Origin: Anaerolineales bacterium UBA2395
Lineage (GTDB): Bacteria > Chloroflexota > Anaerolineae > Anaerolineales > Villigracilaceae
Assembly: GCA_002343775.1 (NCBI GenBank)
Contig: DDSH01000020.1
Location: 96,498-160,497 of the forward strand
Reading direction: 5' to 3'
DNA: 64,000 nt
Of the stretch, positions 7,308 to 15,486 are shown piece after piece. A model generated the notes under the pieces. That model saw only the letters and a list, made by a program, of their open reading frames with translations. It was not told where the DNA came from and did no database searches. Made by a program: the position numbers and the translations under genes. Each line of letters opens with the position of its first letter. The stretch's first letter is position 1.

Positions 7308-9200
7308 TTATCCGTCAAAGCCACCGGTAGCCGTTGGTGTTGGAGTGCGTGTCGGCGTCCTGGTCGGCGTTGGTGTTACGACCGTCGGCGTCCTTGTTGG
7401 GGTACTCGTTGGGGTGCGCGTGATGGTCGGTGTGAAGGTCGCGGTACGCGTCGGGGTGCGGGTTGGTGTATTCGTGATGGTCGGCGTACGCGACGGAGTG
7501 GGGGTTCGTGTTGGCGTGCGCGTGATGGTAGGCGTGCGTGTGATGGTGGGCGTCAAGGTTCGTGTCGGCGTTTGTGTGATGGTGGCCGTGTTTGTCGGAG
7601 TGCGCGTTGCCGTGGGGGTGTTCGTGTAGTTATTGATCGACCTTGAAAGCACACAGTCACCCCAGTTCGGGAAATTAAAGGTGAGGGTGATCGTCCAGAC
7701 GCCGTTGAAGGTGGTGTTGTTGAAGTCTGCTGTAAATCTTGCAGTGGAACCGCTTCCGTTCAGCTGAATATTTGGCGCAGCGGAACTCACGGGCGAATTG
7801 ACGATGTTGGGCGTATTCGGCGGATTGTAGAAACGATTCGAATTGAATTCGAAGAAGTCGAAATAGTTCCCGCCAGCCAGAGGTGACGGCAGCCAGGATA
7901 CCGAAGCATTGGTCAGGAATGCAGGGGCAAAGTTGTTGTTGCGAACATCAACGCGGACATCGTCGCTTGCAAAAGTTGCATTCGTGATGGTGATGTTGGT
8001 GCAGGAAGGAGCCGGCGTGTTGGTCGGCGTGCGCGTGAACGTGGGGGTGGGAGTTGCCGTCGGCGTACGCGTCATGCTTGGGGTCGGGGTGGGTGGGCGG
8101 TTAAGAGTGAAGGTCTTCTGGACCCAGTCTGTGGTGGTGACACAGGAGGTGTGGCTGGTCGCGCGGGCGCGGATCGTATATTCGCCGTTGTTAAGCGTAT
8201 CCCAGGTTGCAGTCGGCATGATGTCGCAGGGACCGTCACCGCCGAAGGCGCAGTAGGCAGGGATGCCCTCTGTACGGGAGACGAGGGTGGATCCATCCGG
8301 GCGCAGGATCGAGATCTGCACACTTTGAATGCCATCCCCGTTGTTCGTACCTACGTTCGGGTTATAAGCAACCACTTCAAAACGCGTCTGGCTGATATCG
8401 GTAATGACCGCGCCATTGGCGGGGTTGACAATGTCCACAAAGATAGGCGCGCAGGTTGGGGTGACTGTGGGCGTATCGGTCGGGAGCGGTGTGTTGGTCG
8501 GAACGGTGGGGATGTTCAACGGCAACGGCGTGTTGATGGCACGTGAGGCGCGGAACTGTTCCACGATCCCTTCGCGGTAAGAGGCGAGATGGATCATGTT
8601 CGGTTGGAATCCGAAGAGATCCATTGTGATAAAGGTGAAGTTGTAGTCTGCTGCGACCACCACGCGGTTGCCCGGAGTGCCGGCATGTTCGCTGGCGGTT
8701 CCATCTGGAAGCACGCAGCTGGCATAGGTGGGTCTTGCCATTAAGGGAGGGGTAAAGACGCGCCCATCCTCTGCCGAACAGACGGTGATGTTGAAATACT
8801 GTTCGTCCGCGGTGGTGGCGGTGTCTCCCCTTGTAATATCGCGCAGGAAGAAGCCGACAATGATGCGGCGGGTTTCATCACGGATCGAGAATACGCGCGC
8901 ACCGGTATCTTCTTCTTCTTCGGTGGTGCAGACGCTGCCATCGCTATCCAGGTCGATCGCGTCGATGTCATAGACACCGCCGCCGTCACAATAGAATTCC
9001 TCGAACCGCCCTGTCGTCGCATAGCGGATGCCGAAGCGGGTGGAATTTTCGATGATGATCCAGGCGAACATCAGGCGCGAAAACTCGATCACCCCCACCA
9101 GCACGAAAAGCAATATGGGGATGACCAGGGCAAATTCCACCATGGCTTGCGCCTTGGGTTTTCCCGGCGGACCTACAGTTTTTTTACGAAAGAGTTTCAT
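7308..9200 (-). CDS. TadE-like pseudopilin with Ig-like region and long Thr/Pro-rich tail
   Basis: 630 residues, far longer than usual TadE (about 150-200). The N-terminus has a short basic leader and the TadE-type segment KAQAMVEFALVIPILLFVLV. This is the prepilin-like membrane anchor, processed at the Glu-containing site in family members. Residues about 230-350 resemble a bacterial Ig-like fold (VDIVNPANGAVITDISQ onward). A second globular part covers about 385-510. Thr/Pro stretches lie near 225-245 and 350-380, and a tract of about 100 residues of TPTRTPT-type repeats fills the C-terminus. It is probably displayed on the cell surface, with the tracts as stiff, possibly glycosylated stalks (inference). 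AAGGAAT supports the start. Last gene of the cluster. Confidence 0.8.
   Translation of the reverse strand: MKLFRKKTVGPPGKPKAQAMVEFALVIPILLFVLVGVIEFSRLMFAWIIIENSTRFGIRYATTGRFEEFYCDGGGVYDIDAIDLDSDGSVCTTEEEEDTGARVFSIRDETRRIIVGFFLRDITRGDTATTADEQYFNITVCSAEDGRVFTPPLMARPTYASCVLPDGTASEHAGTPGNRVVVAADYNFTFITMDLFGFQPNMIHLASYREGIVEQFRASRAINTPLPLNIPTVPTNTPLPTDTPTVTPTCAPIFVDIVNPANGAVITDISQTRFEVVAYNPNVGTNNGDGIQSVQISILRPDGSTLVSRTEGIPAYCAFGGDGPCDIMPTATWDTLNNGEYTIRARATSHTSCVTTTDWVQKTFTLNRPPTPTPSMTRTPTATPTPTFTRTPTNTPAPSCTNITITNATFASDDVRVDVRNNNFAPAFLTNASVSWLPSPLAGGNYFDFFEFNSNRFYNPPNTPNIVNSPVSSAAPNIQLNGSGSTARFTADFNNTTFNGVWTITLTFNFPNWGDCVLSRSINNYTNTPTATRTPTNTATITQTPTRTLTPTITRTPTITRTPTRTPTPSRTPTITNTPTRTPTRTATFTPTITRTPTSTPTRTPTVVTPTPTRTPTRTPTPTATGGFDG
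7324..7630 (-). repeat. Coding tandem repeat for Thr/Pro/Arg stalk
   Basis: About 300 bases of degenerate short-period repeat, with units of 6 or 12 bases coding T-P-T and T-R-T-P blocks. The period differs from unit to unit and there are no spacers, so this is not a CRISPR array. The plus strand reads as a meaningless Val/Gly shadow. Confidence 0.85.
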
Positions 9201-9237
9201 AATGACATTCCTTGCGAATAAGTGACGGAATCATACA

Positions 9238-10794
9238 CTATTGCGAGAGCCTGGTAAAGATGTTCGATGCGATCTCAAGGAAAATCGCTTCCAGCCCATC
9301 TGCATCTGGCGTAAAACTATAAAATCCATGGTTGGCATTGACGCCGCCCGCTGTTTCTGCGACATAAATTAATAATTGTTCGCCCGCATCCGGGTCGCCC
9401 TTTGAGGCGTTTTGGAGCAGGTTTCCAAGCCCAATGGTATAGACTGTGACACCCTGCCCGTCCACAGGATCGGCAAGATAGTCCGCCATATCGCGGGCGT
9501 AGTCATCGGCATCGTAATCCGCATCGCCATCCGAGTGTCGTGTACTGGCATACGCGTCACGACAGAAGGGATTTCTATCGGCGGGGGCGGCAGAACCGGG
9601 GTCGGTATTGTCGCCATCGCCATCCCGGTCACCGGTATCGTTCCATGTGTTTGGCGGGCAATAACCGAACTCAAACCCGTCGAAACTGTCGGTTGCATTT
9701 GCAGGACCACCCACCAGTGCGATTACCGCCCAGAATGAATCCTCCCGAACGGGGTCCACGGCAAATTCCGATGCCGCTCGCACCAACGCACCCCCCACGT
9801 TACTCGAGTTGCAGGACGACACATCGTAGACTGTATCGTCAATCGTCCCGGGGACCAAATCGGGTCCATAGCGCCAGATTGGGCATTCAAGCCCAACAAA
9901 GTTGCCGCTGACATAGTTCAAGCAAGGACCTGCTGAAGGGGCGCCCGGTGTACCATTGGGTGGGGCAACGTCGGGAGTTTGTCCCAGCACGCAGACCGGT
10001 GGTTCAAATACATTTAGACTTTCGATGGCATCTACGACATCGCCTTCGCTGTCCGAAAGAGGCAGCACTGTTACGTGGTCTCGTGTGCCGCCAGGGGTTT
10101 GACTGGTCATGGCGACAATGGATACGCGGTCGTACGGGAAGAATAGAAAGTCGCCGGTGACAAACTCCTCGGCTACATTCTTTACACTGTCCATCGGCTC
10201 ACAGGGATTTGAAACAGAGGTATTGCAGACAGATGGATCGTCCAACGCGCTATCGGGAAAATTGGGATTACCGCCGGTTTCGTACGACATGGATGCAGAG
10301 GTATCGATCACCAGAACGAGGTCGATCGATGCCGCTTCACCGACGGAGGCAGCCCGAATGGTGGTGCTGGTTATCCCCAACACCCGCATGAAACCGAATT
10401 CCACCGTCCGCTCGGCGTAAACGCGCAGAAGCTTGCGGCGGGGCGTGGTGCAAATCTCTTCATCGTGTACGGTACCGTCCACATCGGTTTCGAGCACGCC
10501 GGTGTTCGGGTCGCGACGGCAGCGGAAGACGGTGATGTTACTCGCATCGGATTGATTCAAGATCAGGAATTCGCGCGCTGCGTTGACCAGGTCTTCGCCT
10601 TCGAAGTTCTTACGGAATTGGGAGGCAGCGGCGATGGAGGCGGAGTCGATGCCGCGCTTCAGTTTGCCGTATTCGATCAACAGAATACCGCCATCCGTCA
10701 TCAACCCAACCATGCCGATCAACCCCACCATCGCAAAGGCGATGATGACGATGGCTTGTCCGCGTTCTGCATTTTTAAGCAATTTTCTCAGCAT
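9238..10794 (-). CDS. TadG-like protein with von Willebrand factor A domain
   Basis: 518 residues. Residues 1-60 are the TadG/TadE-like N-terminal anchor (ERGQAIVIIAFAMVGLIGMV, then DGGILLIEYGKLKRGIDSASIAAA). A VWA domain starts about residue 158 with the MIDAS motif DTSASMS. The insert after it is acidic, with DGDGDNTDP and DADYDADDYARD stretches that could bind calcium. The C-terminus (GVNANHGFYSFTPDADGLEAIF) is typical of the last VWA strand and helix. Probably a surface adhesin or structural protein of the Tad-like assembly. Starts 10 bases after the upstream TadE-like stop, so they are cotranscribed. Confidence 0.82.
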   Translation of the reverse strand: MLRKLLKNAERGQAIVIIAFAMVGLIGMVGLMTDGGILLIEYGKLKRGIDSASIAAASQFRKNFEGEDLVNAAREFLILNQSDASNITVFRCRRDPNTGVLETDVDGTVHDEEICTTPRRKLLRVYAERTVEFGFMRVLGITSTTIRAASVGEAASIDLVLVIDTSASMSYETGGNPNFPDSALDDPSVCNTSVSNPCEPMDSVKNVAEEFVTGDFLFFPYDRVSIVAMTSQTPGGTRDHVTVLPLSDSEGDVVDAIESLNVFEPPVCVLGQTPDVAPPNGTPGAPSAGPCLNYVSGNFVGLECPIWRYGPDLVPGTIDDTVYDVSSCNSSNVGGALVRAASEFAVDPVREDSFWAVIALVGGPANATDSFDGFEFGYCPPNTWNDTGDRDGDGDNTDPGSAAPADRNPFCRDAYASTRHSDGDADYDADDYARDMADYLADPVDGQGVTVYTIGLGNLLQNASKGDPDAGEQLLIYVAETAGGVNANHGFYSFTPDADGLEAIFLEIASNIFTRLSQ

Positions 10795-10804
10795 ATTATT
10801 GCTC

Positions 10805-11455
10805 TCACTTGTTTGCCAGGTTTGGGGCTGCGGCAGGTTCCGCGTACCGATTCGGCATGATGGTATAGGCTCGCAGGGTCATGGGGTCGATGGGCATCAA
10901 CCAGGGAAGCCCAAGGACTTGATGGTATGTGTAGTGGACTTCGATCACGACAAGCCCTGCGCTTGGTGCTCCGCTGACGAGGCGTTCCTGAACTCGCTGC
11001 GGGGTGAAAAGCGCATCGTGATTGTTGTACAAATGGTAGGGTCCTGAATCAGGGTATTGGATGACCCCGCTGCCGGTGGAACTGTAGACGATTACGACGA
11101 CATCATCCATATCAGGGTCCAGTGTGATTCGGCGTCCCTGATAGGAGGGGTCCACCACTTGGGGGTCTAAAGAGGCTCGTACCATGGCAGCCGCCCCGGA
11201 GTAGAACTCATCCCGGTCTGAAAGGTCCTCATTAAAAGGATCCTGGTCACTGTAAAAACGGGCGGCATCGCGGGTGGCATCCAACAACGAAAGGTAGTAA
11301 TTCAAGGCAAAACCGAATTCAACCACCCCGGTGAGCAGGATGATGATGATGGGGAGGGTAATGGCGAATTCCACCAAACTCTGCGCCTTGGTTTTGCGCG
11401 GATCGGTGGTCGTTAACCCAAAAAAAGAAAATACCGAATTAAGTATTTTGGCCAT
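10805..11455 (-). CDS. TadE-like pseudopilin
   Basis: 216 residues from ATG 11455 (an in-frame ATG at 11497 would add 14 residues; its GAAGG lies too close). The N-terminal anchor is KAQSLVEFAITLPIIIILLT followed by EFGFALNYYLSLLDATRDAARF, the usual TadE pattern in which the helix packs in a pilus-like filament. The rest is a small soluble domain with no recognised fold. It leads a likely second transcription unit with the VWA TadG-like gene and the 630-residue TadE-like gene. Confidence 0.8.
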   Translation of the reverse strand: MAKILNSVFSFFGLTTTDPRKTKAQSLVEFAITLPIIIILLTGVVEFGFALNYYLSLLDATRDAARFYSDQDPFNEDLSDRDEFYSGAAAMVRASLDPQVVDPSYQGRRITLDPDMDDVVVIVYSSTGSGVIQYPDSGPYHLYNNHDALFTPQRVQERLVSGAPSAGLVVIEVHYTYHQVLGLPWLMPIDPMTLRAYTIMPNRYAEPAAAPNLANK

Positions 11456-11676
11456 ACTTCTTGCTCGCTTATTTGTCGGTTTGCGCGCCAAAGTCATCCT
11501 TCATAGGTACAAAAACAGGGAGCGATCTGTGGAGTTGTGTTTTTCGAGGGGAATGGCTGCCTGGGGATCGCCAGCGGTGAATGTTGTAAATATTATATAC
11601 CACTTCACAAATCCGCGAAAATGTGAAAGGAAGTCGCAACGCTTACATTTCTGTAAGAAAAAACAGGCTTTTAACC
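11456..11676 (-). promoter_or_regulatory. Gap between the two Tad-like units, with a probable promoter
   Basis: Minus-strand TATAAT at 11597-11592, with a weak TTTCGC 17 bases upstream, leaves a leader of about 130 bases before 11455. A short stem CTTACAGAAATGTAAG lies near 11640-11655, but no strong terminator for the upstream unit is visible. Nothing else was recognised. Confidence 0.45.
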
Positions 11677-12948
11677 TCACTTGCTGAGGGTGACCTCCGG
11701 CATGGTGAAGGTGTCGTAGTTCTGTTCGTCTTTGTATTTGATATAAATATTATCCGATCCGTCCACTTCGATGTAATATCCGATGATCTGGCTGTGGTAG
11801 GCGCCTCCGCGAGTATTGCCAAGCCCGTTTATGCGGATGTCCGCGCCGGGGGCGTAAATGGTTCCCATATAGCTCGAGTCATCGCTTCCGTTTAGGGCGA
11901 TAATGCCCTGGTTGCCGATTGGCATATAGATCAGCAACCCTTCGTTCGGTCCGCTTTTGGGGGCGCTTAAGTTCACAGTTGCGCTGCCACTGATTCGGAT
12001 ATCCCCATCCTCCATCACAATGACCACGCCGCTTCCCTCCAGGGTCTGACCTTCTCCGACGGTGAAATCATCCTGAATACAGTAAACGCCGCCTTCGAGC
12101 ATCGTAACACCCTCTGGCGGGAACGGACCTTCATCCCAATTGCCGGAGCTCAGGATACCTGTTAATTCATCCACTTCGGCGATCTTCGAACCGCACCCGG
12201 GATTTGGCTCTTTGTAGGGAGGGGGGTAGGGGATGGGGGCAATTCCCGTTTCGATCGGGAACGGGGTGATCAGCTGCGGTTTTTGAATTTGTGCCCCGCC
12301 AACAACCGAGATGCGGCTGGCATCCCGAACACGGATGCTGCCGCTGCCGAAGGAGATAAAGGCGCAATCCGGGTTGCTGGAGTTGACGAACAATCCTCCG
12401 CCGACCAGATTAATGGTCGCTTCGCTGTGAATCCAAAAGGAGATGCGCTGGTCGCACTGGCTTTTGGGGGCAAGGCTGATGAGCGCGTACCCGGGAAACA
12501 TCTCGCCAATCTCGGCAGGTTTGGAATGGGCAACCACGTTGACGACATTCGTGATGTAGGGAATTCCCACAACCACGCCAAAATACGTCCTCAGCCGCGA
12601 CGTGATGATGACCTCGATGTATTCGGAGTTCCCCTCGTATGGTCCACTGAGCGGCGGAGTGTTCATTTCGACTATATTCGTGACCCCGTCATTGTTATAG
12701 CCGTTGGTCATTGCTGTGGCAAGTGCCGCTGCCCGCCAGTTCCCGCCTTCAATGCGGGTCAATGCGGCGGTCAATGCGGCGGCAGAGGCGGCTGTTTCTG
12801 CGCGGCGGCTGTCGATGTAGGCATTTCCGCCGTCAATCGCCAACGCAGACATTCCGATCAGACCGATGATCGAAAAGATGATCAGGATGATCGCCTGCCC
12901 TCGTTCTCCGGGTTTTAAGGTGGATGGGGTCGAAAGATTCTTTTTCAT
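11677..12948 (-). CDS. TadG-like protein with polymer-forming/beta-helix-like C-terminal region
   Basis: 423 residues from ATG 12948, chosen because it forms an ATGA overlap with the upstream stop (ATG 12954 is also in frame). N-terminal TadG anchor: ERGQAIILIIFSIIGLIGMS, then DGGNAYIDSRRAETAASAAA. Residues about 60-150 include a region that packs against the anchor in TadG-like proteins. The C-terminal half is rich in G, S, N and beta-type repeats (SGSATVNLSAPKSG, GTIYAPGADIRINGLGN, YYIEVDGSDNIYIKY), resembling the beta-rich domain found at the end of PilX/TadG-like surface proteins. It probably contributes to an extracellular appendage or layer. No enzymatic motif was found. Confidence 0.78.
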   Translation of the reverse strand: MKKNLSTPSTLKPGERGQAIILIIFSIIGLIGMSALAIDGGNAYIDSRRAETAASAAALTAALTRIEGGNWRAAALATAMTNGYNNDGVTNIVEMNTPPLSGPYEGNSEYIEVIITSRLRTYFGVVVGIPYITNVVNVVAHSKPAEIGEMFPGYALISLAPKSQCDQRISFWIHSEATINLVGGGLFVNSSNPDCAFISFGSGSIRVRDASRISVVGGAQIQKPQLITPFPIETGIAPIPYPPPYKEPNPGCGSKIAEVDELTGILSSGNWDEGPFPPEGVTMLEGGVYCIQDDFTVGEGQTLEGSGVVIVMEDGDIRISGSATVNLSAPKSGPNEGLLIYMPIGNQGIIALNGSDDSSYMGTIYAPGADIRINGLGNTRGGAYHSQIIGYYIEVDGSDNIYIKYKDEQNYDTFTMPEVTLSK

Positions 12949-13421
12949 TGGCATGGGGGTTGAAGGATTACATTCGTTGCGGTGCCGGTCAGGCGGATGG
13001 TATCGGAACCAATGATTTGCCCGGCGAACGGCATCACGATTGGATATTGATAAATCACCCGCACGCGGATTCCGTTGGCTGCATTGTTGGTGATGCCCTG
13101 ACAGGAAGCGCCGATGATCTCGATCTCCACATCCACATTGTTGGTGTTGCGCAGATCTACGGGGGAAGAGAAGAGAGTCTCATCGTCGCGGATCAGGATA
13201 TTGCGGGCGCGGTTTTCGATCTGCTCTCGGTTATCAGGGTTGAATGATCCATACAGAGCGCCCTCCTGCGCCGCATCCCTCAAAATGGCATAGGAGAATA
13301 AAGCCATCCCAAAGTCGATCGTGCCAAGCAGGATGAGCAGTATGACCGGCAGGCTGATAGCCAACTCCACCAAACTCTGCCCGCGTTCTTTTGAAACCTT
13401 TTTCTCCAAATTCTGTTTCAT
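12945..13421 (-). CDS. TadE-like pseudopilin
   Basis: 158 residues. Anchor: KERGQSLVELAISLPVILLI, then GTIDFGMALFSYAILRDAAQ, so a standard TadE size and layout. The soluble part contains GASCQGITNN and ends ILQPPCQ, giving two Cys that could form a disulfide outside the cell (inference). The start lies one base after the upstream TadE-like stop and the stop overlaps the next start by 4 bases, so it is in a tight operon. Confidence 0.83.
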   Translation of the reverse strand: MKQNLEKKVSKERGQSLVELAISLPVILLILLGTIDFGMALFSYAILRDAAQEGALYGSFNPDNREQIENRARNILIRDDETLFSSPVDLRNTNNVDVEIEIIGASCQGITNNAANGIRVRVIYQYPIVMPFAGQIIGSDTIRLTGTATNVILQPPCQ

Positions 13422-13422
13422 G

Positions 13423-14580
13423 CTACTTGCTCGAATCCACCGGATAGTTCACGCATCCGGGGTTGCCAATGGTGATGATGATCCGTTCGGTGCCGTCGCG
13501 TTCGTCATAACTTTGATTGAAATAGAATTTGACAATGGAGTCGCCCTGCGGAAGGGAGGGGTTGTACGGTGTGATGAAAGCGGATGGCGCGAACAGGTCG
13601 CCGCTCCACGGTTGATTTGCCAGCAGGATCTGTTGCAGCCGCAACGACGGATCGCTTCCATCATGACCCGTGTCATGATTCCACTCCACGTACACTTGCG
13701 CTACCGTCAGCGTGTGACCGGTATTGTTGAAGATCGACATTTCCATCACGTTGTCGCGGATGACGAGCGGACCATGTGAGATGCCTGTCAGACCGGTACA
13801 GCTGATGGCTGTTGCCGTTCTGGTTGGCGTGGGTGGGATCGGAGACGGGGTAGGCGTTGCCGAAGGCGGCAGGACTTGCGTCGGCGTTCTTGGGATCGGC
13901 GCAACAGTATTCCCGGGCACAAAAGGCGAGGTTGGCGTGAAGGTCGGGGGGAGCGTGGGTGTGCTGATCCCTGTTTCTGTTGGCACCCTCGAAGGTGTGC
14001 TCGTTTCCGCGGCAAAGGCGGTTGGGAAGGTCTCGCCAAAGATTGGCACCGAGATCAGAAATGTCCGCGCACTGGCAGAGACGATCTCGAGCGGGTCCAC
14101 CGGCACGACATCAATGATCGGCTCATAACTGGCAGATACCTGAACGATGATGCGGTCTCCATTGCGAATGATGTTATCTTCAATCGGGCACGTGTCTTCA
14201 TTGGGGTCGGGGTCGATATCCAGAATCGGGATCTGCTCCCCGTCCGAGGTCAAGCCGCGATCGTATGTAATGTTGATGTCATCGAATTCGGTCAAAATCG
14301 CGGAACGATTCGCCACATCCCGAATCCCTTCGCAATCCTGATAATAATTGGTGCCGTCAAATTCGCCGGAGCCCGCCCCGTATCGCGCCGCCTGACGGGA
14401 TGCATTCGCAACGGACGCCATGATAAAGATCAGCCGTGAGAATTCGATGATGCCATACAGCAAAACCAAAAGGATTGGCAGTGCGAGCATGAACTCGACC
14501 ATTGCCTGCGCTCTCAGTTGCCCTCGATTTTTGTTGAAATTTCGTTTCATGGAGTTCCAGCGAGTCCTATTGGTTCTCAT
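13423..14580 (-). CDS. TadE-like pseudopilin with Thr/Pro-rich linker and C-terminal domain
   Basis: 385 residues from ATG 14580, which forms an ATGA overlap with the prepilin peptidase stop; ATG 14550 is an alternative. TadE anchor: RAQAMVEFMLALPILLVLLY, then EFSRLIFIMASVANASRQAAR. A Thr/Pro-rich stretch spans about residues 190-260. A C-terminal beta-rich domain follows (GLTGISHGPLVIRDN onward), similar in layout to the end of the 630-residue relative. The paired Thr/Pro linker and terminal domain suggest a surface-displayed head on a stalk. Confidence 0.8.
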   Translation of the reverse strand: MRTNRTRWNSMKRNFNKNRGQLRAQAMVEFMLALPILLVLLYGIIEFSRLIFIMASVANASRQAARYGAGSGEFDGTNYYQDCEGIRDVANRSAILTEFDDINITYDRGLTSDGEQIPILDIDPDPNEDTCPIEDNIIRNGDRIIVQVSASYEPIIDVVPVDPLEIVSASARTFLISVPIFGETFPTAFAAETSTPSRVPTETGISTPTLPPTFTPTSPFVPGNTVAPIPRTPTQVLPPSATPTPSPIPPTPTRTATAISCTGLTGISHGPLVIRDNVMEMSIFNNTGHTLTVAQVYVEWNHDTGHDGSDPSLRLQQILLANQPWSGDLFAPSAFITPYNPSLPQGDSIVKFYFNQSYDERDGTERIIITIGNPGCVNYPVDSSK

Positions 14581-15365
14581 CCGGGGACAAGATAGGCAAG
14601 AAAGCGGGGGATGAAAACGATTAAGAACGCGCCTGTGATGAAATACGGTCCATACGGAATGAACATCATGAGCGCATTCTTCTCGTATTTGCGGGTGACC
14701 AGCAAGCCGACCACCAAGAGAAGGCTCACAAACCCTCCCAGCAGAATGCTGAGCAGGATCAAAAACCAGACCAGGGGCCAGCCAACGAGAAAACCGAGAA
14801 TGGTGACCAGAATGACATCGCCTGCCCCGAGTGCTTCTTCTTCATCGGCTTCCTGTCCCTGCGCTTTCAAGCGCTTGTTCCTCATTCGCGTGAACAAGAC
14901 TCCGAGGAGATAAAACCCCATCATAATGAGAAAACCACCCAGTCCGCCTAGAAGCGCGGAAGCCCATCCATGCATGACAAAGCCGAGGATCAAAGCCAGC
15001 AACGCTCCGACGATGCTCGTCATATGCAGGATCAGGCGATGTTCCATGTCGATGACAAAAACCACACCGAAGTAAAGCAACAGAAGAAGCGCGGGTAGAT
15101 ATCCGAGTTTGGAGGGCGGCTGAAGCCACACAAAAATGCTCAATGTCGTCATGGCGATCTGAACGACCCAAACCCGCTTTCCACGCGGGTGCCCATTTTC
15201 ACACGATTTGAAAAGCAGATAATCCATCAGCGAAAATGGGGCGTGACATTGCAGGCATTCGGGCTTGCTTAATTTCCTCGTATGGGGGAGCGCGTCGGAT
15301 AGATAATTAACGATCCAACCAGCAAACCAGCCGAACAAAACAGGGAAGATCAAAGAGATTGTCAT
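14577..15365 (-). CDS. Prepilin peptidase (A24 family), Tad/Flp-cluster type
   Basis: 262 residues with about seven hydrophobic segments. The two catalytic Asp are seen in FVIDMEHRLI and in the GxGD motif GAGDVILVTILG. The N-terminal Cys pair CLQCHAPFS, with a later Cys in KSCENGH, resembles the zinc-binding loop of classical PilD-type enzymes. It would cleave leader peptides of the TadE/TadG-like proteins encoded downstream. First gene of the unit. Confidence 0.9.
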   Translation of the reverse strand: MTISLIFPVLFGWFAGWIVNYLSDALPHTRKLSKPECLQCHAPFSLMDYLLFKSCENGHPRGKRVWVVQIAMTTLSIFVWLQPPSKLGYLPALLLLLYFGVVFVIDMEHRLILHMTSIVGALLALILGFVMHGWASALLGGLGGFLIMMGFYLLGVLFTRMRNKRLKAQGQEADEEEALGAGDVILVTILGFLVGWPLVWFLILLSILLGGFVSLLLVVGLLVTRKYEKNALMMFIPYGPYFITGAFLIVFIPRFLAYLVPG

Positions 15366-15373
15366 CTTGAATT

Positions 15374-15403
15374 ATTATAATTCCAATTGTCTGAGAGGGT
15401 TAA
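15374..15403 (-). promoter_or_regulatory. Promoter of the prepilin peptidase-TadE/TadG unit
   Basis: Minus-strand TATAAT (15379-15374) with a weak TTAACC (15403-15398), 18 bases apart. The predicted start near 15367 is only about 2 bases before the ATG at 15365, suggesting a leaderless or nearly leaderless mRNA. Confidence 0.5.
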
Positions 15404-15436
15404 AGGGTACGTCGGTGTAAGTCAATTGCAATGTTC

Positions 15437-15465
15437 TTGGCGGATTCATCAAACCGCCTTACAAT
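15437..15465 (+). promoter_or_regulatory. Promoter of murA
   Basis: TTGGCG (15437-15442), 17-base spacer, TACAAT (15460-15465). An AAGGAG ribosome site follows just before the ATG at 15487. Confidence 0.55.
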
Positions 15466-15486
15466 TTTGATAGTTAAGGAGATCAA

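Noticed and set aside
7195..7629. Val/Gly-rich plus-strand frame that looks like a repeat protein
   Set aside because: It is the reverse reading of the Thr/Pro tract and of part of the glmS ribozyme.
7324..7630. Possible CRISPR or non-coding satellite
   Set aside because: Units are 6-12 bases, degenerate, without spacers, and in frame with the TadE-like gene.
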